Below are positions 38,264 through 50,501 of a DNA stretch of 64,000 nt, piece after piece; positions within the stretch are counted from its first letter, which is position 1, and each line of letters starts with the position of its first letter. The stretch covers positions 11,331,931 to 11,395,930 of the forward strand of contig CM052357.1 in the NCBI GenBank assembly GCA_028551475.1, given 5' to 3'. This DNA is from Casuarina equisetifolia. Lineage: Eukaryota > Streptophyta > Magnoliopsida > Fagales > Casuarinaceae. The translations under genes were made by a program, and so were the position numbers. Under the pieces are notes generated by a model. That model was not told the origin of the DNA. It made no database searches and saw only the letters and a list, made by a program, of their open reading frames with translations.

Positions 38264-38524
38264 CATATCTTTGTTGCCGGCATTATGAAGAGAGCTGACG
38301 AGAATTTGTTGCCGGCGGTGTAGAAGGAGGTACGGATGGCTTTGCACACAGACCCAACTGGTTGGGGCTCGCTGACATTTTTCCGATCCATAGTGCAGAG
38401 GGCCTGTTACCCCCTGGCCGCTTACCTTGCTCTGCATCACAATCGCGCGCACATGATAGCTCTCGGTGCTTTCTTCTGGGTGGCCGCTACCTTTTTAGTT
38501 GCCGTCTCTTCCACATTCTTCCAG
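38264..38524 (+). pseudogene. Major-facilitator transporter pseudogene, N-terminal exon
   Basis: The reading frame AGIMKRADENLLPAV...KEV...LHTDPTG.GSLT.FRSIVQ.ACYPLAAYLA resembles the start of a plant major-facilitator family remembered as including Arabidopsis At5g10190/At4g36790; that comparison is from memory. It continues through LGAFFWVAATFLVAVSSTFFQ to a donor GTGTGT at 38525. The Tyr codon of the usual VYKEV is TAG, and the start region is decayed. The rest of such a protein, beginning exactly at the next expected codon, is found at 51695. Non-functional as it stands. Confidence 0.8.
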
Positions 38525-38640
38525 GTGTGTCTTCAAAGCTTCTCTCCCTTTTTTGTGTTTGTCACTTTTTTTTTTTTTTGCTTTTTCACTTGTGTTTGTC
38601 ATTACATTGGTCATTTCGGATCAGAATCAGGATCTAATGG

Positions 38641-39010
38641 AAGTACTTGTCTATTGCTGGAGCTTGTAACTGGGAAGAGACCTACTGATCCATCTTTTGT
38701 AAAAAGAGGCTTGAAAGTTGTTGGTTGGGTAAGCTCTACTGAGTCTCTTCTCTAATGTTGATCAAGTTTACCTTCTGTTTTCCTACTCCAGAACATGATG
38801 GTTATAATCTGAATGAGATCATCCGCAGATGAATATGTTACTGAGGCAGAACCAATTGGAAGATTTAGTAGATAAAAGGTGCACAGGCACAGACGTGGAA
38901 ACCCTGGAAGCAATTCTAGAAATAGCTGCCAGGTGCGCGGATGCAAACCCAGATGATCGGCCATCAATGAACCAGGTATAACAGTTGCTAGAGCAAGAGA
39001 TCCTGTCACC
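38641..39010 (+). pseudogene. LRR receptor-like kinase pseudogene, C-terminal end of kinase domain
   Basis: Exon piece 38641-38728 encodes LLLELVTGKRPTDPSFV and K.GLKVVGW, typical of subdomain IX-X of LRR receptor kinases close to the FEI type. After an apparent GT-AG intron (38729-38828) the second piece gives NQLEDLVDKRCTG and EAILEIAARCADANPDDRPS, then MNQV, a stop in place of the usual Leu, and QLLEQE. The intron is kept, so it is a DNA-level fragment and not a retrocopy. The N-terminal LRRs, transmembrane segment and catalytic loop are absent. The frame continues into unrecognised sequence to about 39160. Confidence 0.8.
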
Positions 39011-39169
39011 TACGAATCGCAGTCAGATTATTGTTAATGATTCAAGAGTGATTGTCCCATCAGTTCTGCTGGAATGTTTTGGGAGCGATTTGCCTGTATC
39101 CCTGGGGCCTCTGGATATTGCTTATATTCTCGGAAACGATGGACGTGGTGCTCTTGATTTGGTATGTTT

Positions 39170-40620
39170 TTGTTTCTCCTGCTCATTCCTCTTCTGGTCT
39201 GGATAAGCTTGCTTAGAGGCAGTATTGTTCCGAGAGGAAGGTTAAATTTTGTCCTTAAAAGAGATGGAACCAAGCAAATTGTAGTTCTCGTTCTAGTTAT
39301 AGGGATCCTTAGAAACTGCCATCCGTCACTAAATTTTTTTTTTGGAATTTAGGCAGATTGCGCAATAAATACACGTACGACAAACACATGGTAAATATAA
39401 AAGAAAACCAATACTTTATGTGATTCAGGAAAGTAATCTTTATGCTCATAGGAAATCCACTAATAATTCTAATGGTTATGTTCTCTAGTGATCATTTTTC
39501 TTTCGTCACATGATTGTTCCTATTAAATGATATAATGAACTTAGAGTTTTTTAAGCCTTATATTTATAGGCAAAGTGCATTTCTCTTGCAACAAATACAA
39601 AAGAACATTGATGACTCACGTGGTTTAGAAAAAAAATCTCTGTTCGTAGTTTGAAGATTTTATCCATGTTGGAGTTATTGTCTTTTGCCATTGTGATGGT
39701 TTTGGCCAAACGATAAAACACACTTAAAAGTCTTCTAAGTCTAATATTTGTAGGTAATATGAAAGAGTTTTAACTGACGTTATCATTTTATCTATAAACT
39801 TAATAAAATATTTCACAATCAAAGGATTAAGAAAATATTATTAAATAAGGATCACTAAAGGGTCTTCATCTTGCTTTTAAATGAGGTACAACCCGTAACG
39901 ATGAGGTGATTAGTTTTTAAACAAAAAGCAAAGACAGCATACTGACAAGGAAGGGTTCGTGGTCACAGTCTAAATTAAACTAGCGCAGCCTAACGCACCA
40001 TAGGATGGCAGGTCAGGCACTAGGTTGGGGAAATTTCGCCACAGAGCTATGTAGTTGAGGCGATATATCAACCCTCCCAAATTTAGCACGATACTGATTG
40101 CCTGAAGATAAAAAGAACATGCTGCACTGCCAGTTCTGTTGAACTTCTGTATCCCTGAACACATACATTGTGCTCATCTTCCTGCAAGACGATGCTGGTT
40201 GCTGCAGTTTCCTATCAATATCCCAGTGAAAAAAGGGCAACTCTTGAGTTGTATGTAAATGGATGTAAGTTCAGCTTGAGGGGATAAAAAATAAATGGTA
40301 AACCTCATCTCTCCCGATCATGCTGCCGTCCTAAATAAATTTGCTTTGAGGTTAGTGATGTCATCTTACCAGCATCGGTGGATGGCCTGTCATTTCAACT
40401 GTAGAATATCAAAAGGGTTTCATAATTAGAGAAGTGAATCAACTACGGATTCTGTTCATAGGAAACAGAAGGACAATGTTGGCACCGTGCATACCCTACT
40501 GTGTTCCTTTCGAAGAGAAGAAGAAAGGTGCAGTAGAATCTTCTGCCTTGAAACTGTTATATAATGGCCGTCTTTGAAGAACGAAATCATGGTTGGAACT
40601 TATTTATATGCACTCAAAAT
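39170..40620. other. Intergenic or intronic DNA, no gene recognised
   Basis: AT-rich with short frames. A GC-richer stretch on the minus strand at about 39970-40240 is open in two frames (64-75 codons), but I recognise no family and list it as unexplained. Confidence 0.45.
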
Positions 40621-40917
40621 ATATCTTTGTGGTTGAACCATGGCTGAATCCCCATTGCAAAGTGGTCATCGTCACCGGGGGTGCAAATGGGATTGGAGAG
40701 GCAACCGCATGACTTTTTGCCAATCATGGTGCACGGATGGTGGTGATCGCTGATATCCAAGATGAACAAGGTCAAAATGTTGCTGAATCCATTGGCTCCA
40801 ATCTTGCTTGTTACTTCCCCTGTGATGTGACCGACGAAGAGCAGGTCAAAGCCATCGTGGAATGGACCATACGAAATCACGGGCCGTTGGACATCTGAGT
40901 ATTGTTGGGGTCCTATG

Positions 40918-41228
40918 AGAAGAAAAATGGAGTCAAGCGAAAGTTTAGGGAACTTTTATGAGACTCAGCTATTTCGTATTATTAGAATGGCTGAATATTA
41001 CATAGGAACTCAGAGCTATTTGTAGATTACAAGTGCTACTCACGGTTATAACTAATCATAATTGACCATCTAACTGACTACTCAACTAATTAACAAACTG
41101 ACAGTTAAGTAGTTACTAGTGACATGACAAGTAACGTGGTGTGTTAACTCTGATCAGAAGGCTGTGAGTTTATAGAAGAGTTGCTCCGTGATATTACTGT
41201 AATGCAGTCTTGATCCTTCTCTTTGATA
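40918..41228 (-). repeat. 3' LTR of the 40.9-46.0 kb copia element
   Basis: About 311 bp, aligns end to end with 45708-46016. The outer end at the target duplication reads AGAAG on the plus strand, not the canonical TG. Confidence 0.9.
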
Positions 41229-44200
41229 GGCCCCCTTAAACTAGGAATTGGTACAAGTCCAAGTTTGTTTCAAAGAGAGATGAAGGTAGGCTTACATAGT
41301 GGCTTTGTAGAATGTCTGCTAGCTATCGAGAGGTAGGAATATACTTAGTTGTAAGTAATTTCAGTGCCACTTTTTCTCTTACGAAATGATAATCAATTTC
41401 AATGTATTTAGTCTTGCCATGAAAGGTTGGTTTTGTGGTGAGCTTCAAAGCAGCCATGTTGTCACAAAACAATACTGTAAAGTGTGGTTGAGCAATACAT
41501 AGGTCACAAAGGAGGGAGTTTAGCCATGTTGATTCAGCAACTACTGAAGCAAGTGCTCTATACTTGGCTTCTGCTGAGGACCTGGCAACAGTAGACTGTC
41601 TTTTGGAACTCCAAGATATTATATTACTTCCAATGAAGAAACAATGACCAGAAGTGGAGTGCATTGTGGTGTTACAACCTCCCTAGTCGGAATCACTATA
41701 GCCAGCAAGTGCATAGAACTTTGATTATTAAGAAATAAGCCAAGATCAACTATACCTTTGAGATACTGAAGTAATCGTTTAAGATGATGAAAATCTAGCA
41801 CTGTTGGTGAGTGCATGAATTGACAAAGGTAATTTACAGTGAAGGAGATATTTGGCCTTGTGTTTGTTAGGTACTAAAGGGCTCTTAAAAGTCTTTGAAA
41901 TAGGGCTAGCATTGAGTAGGTTAGTGAAGCATTTCTAACAACTGGAGTTTTGGTAGCAAGTGGAGTAGGACTGGGTTTACTATAAAGCATTGCAACCCGT
42001 ATGAGAATGTCCAATAAGAATTATTGTTGAGATAGGATGAGTCCATAAGGCACTGTGATAAGCTCTATGACCAAGAAGAAGTGGACAAGCCCTAGTGATT
42101 TAAAAGGGAAGATAGTATTCAAATGACCCATGAGAGTGATATAGCTACTGCTGAATTCCCTGTGATGAGTAGATCATCTACATACAAGAGGAGCCAAATG
42201 GTGATGTTTCCTTGATGTAAAACAAATAAAGAAGAGTCAAAAACTGAACAGAAGAAGCCATATTCTAGCAAACATGAATTGAATCTGTCAAACTAGGCTC
42301 TAGGTGCCTGTTTTAGGCCATAGAGAGCTCTCTGTAACTTGCAAACAGCTGATGGTGAGGAAGAATTGACAAACCCGGGTGGCTATTCCATATAGACTGG
42401 TATATCCAGGAATCCATGAAGAAACGCATTTAATACATCAAATTGCAGAATTGACTAGTTTTTTATCGTGGCTATTGAGAGAACTAATCTTATAGTTGTT
42501 GGTCGGACCACTGCACTAAAAGTGTCATGAAAATCTACTCCAGCAATCTGATGGAAGCCCTTGGCAACTAATCTTGCTTTTAGGCGAGAAAGGGATCCAT
42601 CAGTAGACAATTTAGGTTTAAAAACCCATTTATACCCAACTATATGCATATTGGATTGTCAAGGAACCAAAGTCCAAGTTTTATTGTGATTCAATGCATT
42701 CATTTCTTCCTTCATGGCAGCAAGCCATCTTGGATGATTTAAGGTTGCTTTAACTGAGGTAGGGATTGGTGGAATGGCTATGGTTGTTATGAAGGCATAT
42801 TTTGGATTTGGTTTGAATATCCCATGTTGTGCTCGAGTTCTCATTTGAGGTGACAATGTGATATTAGGTTAGAAACAGTAGAGTTTAAACTGTTGTTGGG
42901 TAAGTTGGTGAGGGAAGGTATATTAGTTTGAGTTACAATTGTGACAGTGTCTAAAGAGATAGGGTCGTGAGTAGTATGAGATTGCTTTGGTAAGAAAGGT
43001 CTATCATGAATAGTATCAGGTGTGGTAGACTGAGAAAGAGGATGATGAAAGACTTTGAGTGGTCTATTTAAGTTGTGAGCTAGTTAGACAAAGTTTTGTG
43101 AGCTGTGCTGGTATTGATTGACATAACTTAGTATAAGGTACATCAAAAGAAGAGTGAGGGTTGTTATGTGCTATTAAGGACGGTGATGAAACTGGTTGTG
43201 TAGTTAGTGGAGCACTTAAAGGAGCAGAATTTGGTACTGCAGTATCATTATGAGGTGAAATAGGTGTAGAATTAGATGGAGGAAACTCTAGTGTTATATC
43301 TGGTGCTATTTATGAGTGAGAACTTTCTTATGAGGATGTTTCTGTATGTGTAGTGAGAGGTAGGGTATTAGGAAACAAACCAAGGATCATAGTAGGCTGT
43401 TTGCTGGAAGTCTGTTGTTGTTTGGCAGCAAAAGGAAAGGTTCCTTCATCAAATAATACATGTCTGGAAATATACAGCCAACCTGTTTCAGCATGAAAGC
43501 ACCTATGTCCCTTATGAATATCACTGTAATCCAAAAAGGTACATTGCAGGGATCTTTCAATTAGTTTATTGGTTGAATAAGCTCTCAAATAGGGAAAATA
43601 GCTATAACCAAAAGTTTTGAAATGAGAATAGTCAGTTGCACGATTATATAATAATGAGTAAGGAGTATTATGCTGGAGAATTGGTGATGGTAGCCTGTTA
43701 ATAAGATATATTGTAGTGAAAAATGCCTCAAACCAGAAGGATTTTGGTATACCAGCATCAAACATCATTGTAAGGCCTAGTTTTATCACATGTCAATGCT
43801 TCCTCTCTGCAACACCATTTTGTTCTGGTGTATGTGGACATGACTGTAAATGCTGTATACCAATGGCTACCAGGTAATGCTGCATAGAACTATTAACAAA
43901 TTCACCACCCTCATCAGTTTGAAGAGTTTTGATAGAGAGATCAAACTGTTTTTCAATGAAAACTTTAAATTTCACGAAGATGTCATACAATTTTGCCTTC
44001 CTCTTAAGAGAAAAAATCCAAGTAAACCAGGTATGATCATCTACAAAGATAGCATAGAATCGGAAACCTTGATGAATAGGTACTGGAGAAAGCCCCTAGA
44101 GATCACTGTGGATCTTTTCTAATGGGCGAGCAACTCTATGAACAGATACAGGAAACACTAATTTGCTACTTTTACTGAGATTACAAGAATTACAGAAACT

Positions 44201-45707
44201 TGACTTATTAGAAGTGACTTTGATCTTGTGTTGCTGCACCAAACTTTCAAGAATAGAATCTCTAGGGTGACCAAGCCTATGATGCCAAGTAAGCAAGTCT
44301 GCTTGACTCTGTCTTATGGAGAACAAAATTTGAAAATGAATGTTAGGAAGTAGGTACAGGCCTTTCTTTCTAACTTCAATTGCTAGTGTCTTATGGTTTT
44401 GCAAGTCCTTAATATAAAAACAATGCTTAGTAAAGATAAAGTAATAGGAATAATCTACTGTCAGCCATGAGACAGATAACAAATTTCTTTGGACTTGGGG
44501 TGCAACTAGGACATTTTGTAAGGGAACACTTGTGTTGGGAATATGAGAAGAGCCAATATGAGAAACATGTAAGAATTCTCCATTTCCCACTTGTATCTTA
44601 TCTAATCCAAAATATGAAGAAAAGGAATCTAACTTACCAACTGAGACAGCAACATGAGTGTTGGCTCCTGAATCAAGAATCCACGCATCAGTTTCAAGCT
44701 ATGGATTTGAAATGTGCAAGGTAGTGAGAGCTTCTGGTATGTCAGGTGTCTGGAATGAATGATTAAAACACTTGAAGCATTCTATAGTAGTGTGGCCTTT
44801 CTTAGCATAGATTTGGTAAATAGGAGTATCATTGGAACTTGGTTTCAGATTGTTGGCGCGTCGTGGCATGCGACCATTTTGAGTTGAAGGAGGGAATCCT
44901 CTACCTTGAGAGGAGAAGTTGCTAGAATTTGAGATAAAGTGTTGAGTACCTCGACCATGACCATTAGATCTACCTCCTCTAGTGGTGCAATGTGAGTAGA
45001 AGACAGTGGGATGAGAAATAGTGGGATTAAACCGCACATGTCTAGCATCAAATGCCAGCAGTTGGGCAATTAATTCAGAATGTGAGGGAATCAGTGGGCG
45101 AAATATTGTTGCTAAAAAGGATTCATATTCCTTCCCAAGACCTTCAAGCAAACGGTAGGTTTTATCTTGATAAGATAAAGGCTTTCCCATTGCACTGAGC
45201 TGATTGCACAAATTTTGGAAATTAGAAAGTTAAGTCTCCATTGATTTTCCTTCTTTTTGAAGGTGATGCAATTTAGCTTGAATCTCATATTCACAGGCTA
45301 CAGTCTGTTGAGCAAAGTGACTGCACAAAGTAGACCATACAGTAGCAAAGCCATGTACCTCAAAAGCAAGACTGACTGTTTCTTCAGAAAGGCTACTAAT
45401 TAGCCATGAGCGAGCTAAATTGTCGCTATGCTCCCACTAATCATACAAAGGATTTCGTTCCTCAATGTTGGTGTCTTTGTTGAGAATCAGGACTGGTGGA
45501 GAAGGAATTTCTCCTTTAATGAAGCTAGTCATTCGTTGTGTTTGAAAAAGGCATTGCTCCTATGTCACCCAAGGAATAAAGTTGCTGGAGTTGAGTTTAA
45601 GGGAAATAAAATTAGCAAGGTTGACATTATTCAGGAAAGGATAAGCAAGCTTCTCAGCCATGGACAGAGTATGGCAGAACAGAGTTGGAAAAACCTGTTC
45701 CGATGCC

Positions 45708-46016
45708 AGAAGAAAAATGGAGTCAAGCGGAAGTCTAGGGAGCTTTTCTGAGACTCCGCTATTTCGTATTATTAGAATGGCTGAATATTACACAGGAGCT
45801 CAGAGCTATTTATAGATTACAAGGCTGCTCACGGTTTAACTAATTATAATTGACCATCTAACTGACTGCTCAACTAATTAACAAACTGACAGTTAAGTAG
45901 TTACTAGTGACATGGCAGCTGACGTGGTGTGTTGACTTTGATCAGAAGGCTGTGAGTTTATAGAATAGTTGCTCCGTGATATTGCTGTAATGTAGTCTTG
46001 ATCCTTCTCTTTGACA
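45708..46016 (-). repeat. 5' LTR of the 40.9-46.0 kb copia element
   Basis: About 309 bp. The element-sense start TGTCAAAGAG is canonical and abuts the CATAG target copy. The primer-binding site lies just inside, near 45690-45707. Confidence 0.9.
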
Positions 46017-46519
46017 CTATGTACGTCTGAAGGGAGCATTCTTGATCTCGACTTTTTAGGCCTTGACCGCCTGTCAGCAGAGAATGTTCGCGGAATGGCG
46101 GCCTGGGTAAAGCATGCATCGCGCGCGATGGTTGAAGGGTAGGTTAGGGGAGCATTGCATGCACAGCGAGTGTGGCCTCTGCTTCCGGTTACCAGAAGTT
46201 CATCGCCTATTTCATGTCGAAGCACGCCTTGGTTGGTCTGGTTAGATCCGTAAGCGTGCAACTGGGAATGCATGGGATCAGAGTGAACTACGTGTCGCCA
46301 TACGTAGTTGCTACGCCGATGACATGCCCTGTGCTTGGAATGGATCCTCAAGAATTAGTGCAAGTGGAAAAGATTTTCAAGCTATAGATACTCTTGAAAG
46401 GGGTTGTATTGAAGGCGAATCACGTCGCTGATGCACTTTTGTTTCTTGCATGTGATGATTCTGAGTGTGTAACTGGACATAACCTAGTTATGGATGGTGG
46501 GTACCTTGCTAAATAATCA

Positions 46520-47315
46520 ACTTCCACAACCCAAACCTTCAAAAATAACGAAAAGAATATTCTAGAAACAGCTTCCAAGCTAGCTACGAGCTTATTTGGC
46601 TCGTGGGAGTTGGCTATCCTCCTTTAAAGTTTGTGTAATAGTGAATAAAGCAACAGTCGTGATGATATGCAAGAATAAGTTGCTTCAAGGTTCCTTGTCT
46701 CATCTCCCCCCTTCCCGTCATCTTCTAGTGAAGTAGTGAACGTAATGAACAAGCATGGAGTAATTAAGAAAATAGACTGCAGCATTTAAAAACATACTTT
46801 ACAAAGACTACTAATTTAGTCGCTTAATTTGGACAACAAAGCGGTACATTTAGTCTTTTCCCTCTCAGCACCCCACCCACGATTGAACTGTATATTTATT
46901 TGAATCAACTTGCCAAAAAAACTGAGTGGGAGAATTACGATAAGAACAAAAAAATTGAATTCGAAAATAATTATTCTTATATGCTTACAAGAACAAAAAT
47001 TTACTGAAGTTGTAATTTGAGGGTTTATAGTTTTTCTTCTTAGACTTTGTATAGCTTGACCACTTGATTAATTGGTTACAAAACTTAGTCTTAACCTCTT
47101 ATATTTATAAATTATCACAAAGAACTTAATTATTGCACTGATTGTTGTGGTAAAACAGAGATATAAAGTTCCTTGATATTTTTGAATTAAAACGAAAAGG
47201 TCAAGGAATTGTACGCATATGTACTGATTGTGGTGGTCTTCTTCTTGGAAGGTAGAATAATGTTGCTGGTTGGTCAATATCTCAGCTTCAATCGAGTAAA
47301 GAAACATCACTGAAT
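46520..47315. other. Intergenic DNA between SDR copies, no gene seen
   Basis: AT-rich sequence without conserved frames. The first ~150 bp are presumably the former 3' UTR of SDR pseudogene 1. Confidence 0.5.
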
Positions 47316-47318
47316 CCA

Positions 47319-47860
47319 GAGTAGGCAACTGCACGACTTTTGGCTAATCATAGTGCAATTAAGTGGTAATATTGATGTCTAGGCCTTGCAAAATCCATTG
47401 GCTTGTACCAATGCTGCTACTGACACCGTCATGTCCTTGTAAGAAAGAGCTACTCGGAAGAGCGGAAAATGGATGCGCAGTTTCAATTGCAAACAAAGTC
47501 CCCCGTGTCATTCGCAAAGTCGGTAGCAACACAAGTTGGAGTGGTCGTTTGTCCACAATAGACCTTTTCCATATCTCCCGTCAAAGCTTTCTCAGTTGCC
47601 TTTACCTTGATTGTTATGTTTTCTTCTGGTGACTTGACACACCAATAGTGGTGTCCGCCTTTCACTTGATCTAGTCTTAAAGGTTTTAATTTTTTCTTCT
47701 TTTTATGTTTTCTCTTGTTTTTATACTGATTTTGACCAATTGTTTGCTATCAATGTGCCGGGCATGGCCACCCATATGAAGCATGCCGCCGCTGGAGTGT
47801 TAAAGGCTAAGTCAGGAGAAGAGAAAGCATGTCTATGGTCATTACAGCCATTGCTTATGG
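47319..47860 (+). pseudogene. Short-chain dehydrogenase pseudogene 2, heavily decayed
   Basis: At 47319-47400 the sequence GGCAACTGCACGACTTTTGG and its continuation matches the ATARLFANHG part of the SDR, then the AESIGS part. At about 47735-47830 it matches the LFSVNARGTA..VKYAA segment, reading LFAINVPGMATHMKHAAAG. The intervening ~320 bp do not align with SDR and contain a 60-codon minus-strand frame of unknown origin. No 5' or 3' end is preserved. It is a third, dead SDR copy in the tandem series. Confidence 0.65.
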
Positions 47861-47879
47861 TGAGAAAAATGGCATAAAA

Positions 47880-50490
47880 GTTTTCTCTCTTTTACAATCC
47901 ATCGTTAAGATAAGAAAATATTAATTTTAATTAAAATATTTTTAATATAAGATATTCACTTTATATTATTTTCAATATAGCCTTTTTGTAAGAAAATGTC
48001 CAATAGAAACTTAATCCACATGGAGGATAAGTGTCACGTTTAAAACTTGGTTCTCACTCCGTCAAAGAGTGAAAGGTTGGTTAGTTTGAACATGCAAGTA
48101 GACAGCACGCACTGCCTTGATAAGAAGTGTTGTGTGTCCTAATCATTATGTTAAAAACCTAGAGTTAAGGTTAATTAAGGTATATTTTATTTGAATACCA
48201 TGATCAACTTGAGCTTTTATATGCCTAAATTCACCATAGTCGAAGATCATGGTAGCTTGTCATGCTCCACAATTCAGACCTTAATAGCTCACTCCGCATT
48301 GGCTTTTATTTTGATTTCATCCTGCTAATTTTTTTCATAAGTCATTTCCTTTGTGATTCAAGCTTGATATGTGGGTTTGCCTCTGATATCATCCATGATG
48401 TATTTCAACTATTATGTCAAATAAAATAAAAAAGTCTTTTTAATCGAGATATATTTCATTTAAGTATAGAGGTTAAATCTCATGAACCTAAAGTCCACCA
48501 CAATTTAGGATCATAACAGAGTGAGCTGTGTACCTTGTTGGGCAGAACGACCAGTGGCATGCCGTGTTTATGGAACCATGCAATAGGGACTCGAACTGAT
48601 ACAGTTTGACAACAAACACAGAAATACTGAACTATTTGTTGGGGGTTGGATTGGTTTTTTTTTCTTTTTTTTCGTCACTTTTACAATGTGTTTGAGTTTT
48701 CGTAACACACTGTTCAAGTTTGATTCTTTTAAGAAAAGTTTTTGCCGAAAGATACAAGCAGTATGCGTGTTCTATAACACGGGCCAAAACGAAAAAAGCA
48801 GATATAAGACAGACCATACTATGTGAACTTTCAGGACGTTAGTATTAGTTAAGATTACGAACTACATGCATAAGAAATCCTTATCCCATATATTAAATGT
48901 TGAAGGAAAGGAACTGCTGCAGCAAGACGAAGAACCATCAAACTTTAGGAAGCTGAAAAGCGAGTGTTTCCGGCATTATTCAATACTTTACCTGATCCAA
49001 GAAATGAACAAGGAGAACATTACAAAACAACAGTGAACTGCATTCTCAATGGAACACTCTAAGTGTATGGACATGTTGGCAGTTTGCTGGCACCAACTCA
49101 GCAAATGTTTCAAGCTGGCAACAGGTTAGCATTCAAAAAGTATCTTGCAGAAACTCAAGCAAGGACGTCAGACATATGGGTTCCAAGGGTGGCAGCATCG
49201 TCCCTTACCCGAATGCAGGAGTGAAATATGGAACCGACTATCACTCCAAGTCAAAGAAAGCAACAACAGTTGGTGGAATGATGATCAAAGGAAAAGAAAT
49301 AGCTTAGCTGGCCAAAAAATAGCCTTAAGATATTTCATGTTTTCTTATTGAATTAGTTTATCTAATGTTTGTTGAAGTACTGCCTATAAGTGGTAGTTTG
49401 GTTGTACAACTTTATGTATCCTGGTTTTATCCATGTTTAGTCCTATATAGTGTGTTCTTTACACAACTCATAATGTGTAACTGTTTACATATTTTTGTTT
49501 TTCTTCTTCAACTTTGTAAAATCTTTATTTAGTTTTACTTTCTTTAAGCAAATAGTAATTACAACATTTTTTTTTTACTTATCACACTTTAAAACATTAA
49601 GTCCCGCATGACAAATATAATAATTTTGAAGTATAATTTATAAAAAAAAAAATGAGTTCTTCCACTGAATGACTTAAGTCTCACATGAGAAGTACAATAG
49701 TCTTGAAAAGTGGTTGATAAAAGGATTAATTCCTTTACTTAATACAATTTAAGGTAGATATGAATTGTTCTTCTTTTTTTTAAAAAAAAATTAGTATGGT
49801 ATCGGAGAACTAGTTCTTCATTAACATCCTCGTAAATTTTGTCCAAGTCTAGAGGTTGTTTATATTGCATCATACATAGTTGTGCCTAAATCTGAAACTC
49901 ATGTGATGAAGAACATATTAAATAAGTGGTGTGAAATTGTTCTCTTATAAGTTCATTGATAATTATGTTAAAATTCATATTAAAAAATATAATAACTTTC
50001 AAGACTAGTTTATAAATAGATGAATTATTTTTTAATTTTCTAATTTTTTATACCGAGGATACTTCGAAACCCAAAAAGCTATGCAGATAACATATGTCAT
50101 AGCCAAAGGTATAAAAAATATGTTGGAGGTATGGTTTACCTCAACCTTGTCGTCAGGCGTCGGTATCCCTATATAAAAAGTTAGGGCGACTTGATTGGTG
50201 ACCAGTCCAACGTTGCTGTGTTGAAAACGGAAATGGGGCAAATCATGGAGGCCAGATGCACGTGATTCTCGGCATAGACTTGCGGGACTCCATCTCAGAC
50301 ACGGAACTGGAAGCTTTTTGAATTATTGGAAGGCATGCCGACTAAGATGACAAATGGCACGTGAATTCAATCTCGATTTTCAAAGTGAAACAGGCTCATG
50401 TCGCCCGAATGAATGGCAGGTGAATTTATTTTCTACACTGAAACTACTTTATGTAGTGCTTACCTTTCTGGGTAAGTTCATAGTTGTAAC
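47880..50490. other. Intergenic DNA upstream of the intact SDR, no gene seen
   Basis: AT-rich with many homopolymer runs. A stretch at about 48880-49340 is less AT-rich and open for 68 codons on the plus strand, but no family is recognised. Nothing else is supported. Confidence 0.5.
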
Positions 50491-50501
50491 TTCTTATCTC
50501 A

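Larger units (their letters stand above)
40918..46016 (-). mobile_element. Full-length Ty1/copia LTR retrotransposon inserted in SDR pseudogene 1
   Basis: Fossil element of about 5.1 kb in minus orientation, flanked by a perfect 5-bp target duplication CTATG (40913-40917 and 46017-46021). The LTRs are about 310 bp (40918-41228 and 45708-46016). A primer-binding site resembling TGGCATCGG adjoins the right, 5' LTR. Copia parts in order are gag (about 44.7-45.4 kb), GAG-pre-integrase with WHHRLGHP (about 44.3 kb), integrase core (about 43.3-44.0 kb), reverse transcriptase (about 41.8-42.7 kb) and RNase H with STVARSSAEAKYRAL (about 41.3-41.7 kb). This resembles the RE1/Ale-like branch (tentative). 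It is broken, on the order of ten breaks. The LTRs differ at about 21 sites plus two indels by hand count (about 7%), so it appears older than the element at 22.4 kb. Confidence 0.92.
40640..46516 (+). pseudogene. Short-chain dehydrogenase pseudogene 1, split by a copia element
   Basis: The left part, 40640-40917, aligns with the intact SDR at 50502 from MAES to about the NAG region. A 20-nt stretch coding the LSKKKLEG part is missing, which shifts the frame, and CGG is replaced by TGA in the TARLFA segment. The right part, 46017-46516, resumes at the TILDLD segment and runs to the normal end VVDGGxVAK-stop. It carries further stops and frame changes, though the YFMSKHA active-site stretch is still readable. 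The two halves are separated by the complete copia element at 40918-46016. It is on the same strand as the functional SDR and about 10 kb from it, so it is a tandem duplicate that died. Confidence 0.9.

Noticed and set aside
38336-38755. 139-codon plus-strand frame as one protein
   Set aside because: It is a composite: transporter exon, then intron sequence with a T-run, then a receptor-kinase exon.
45893-46351. 152-codon minus-strand frame
   Set aside because: It crosses from the LTR into SDR pseudogene 1 on the antisense strand. It is a shadow frame.
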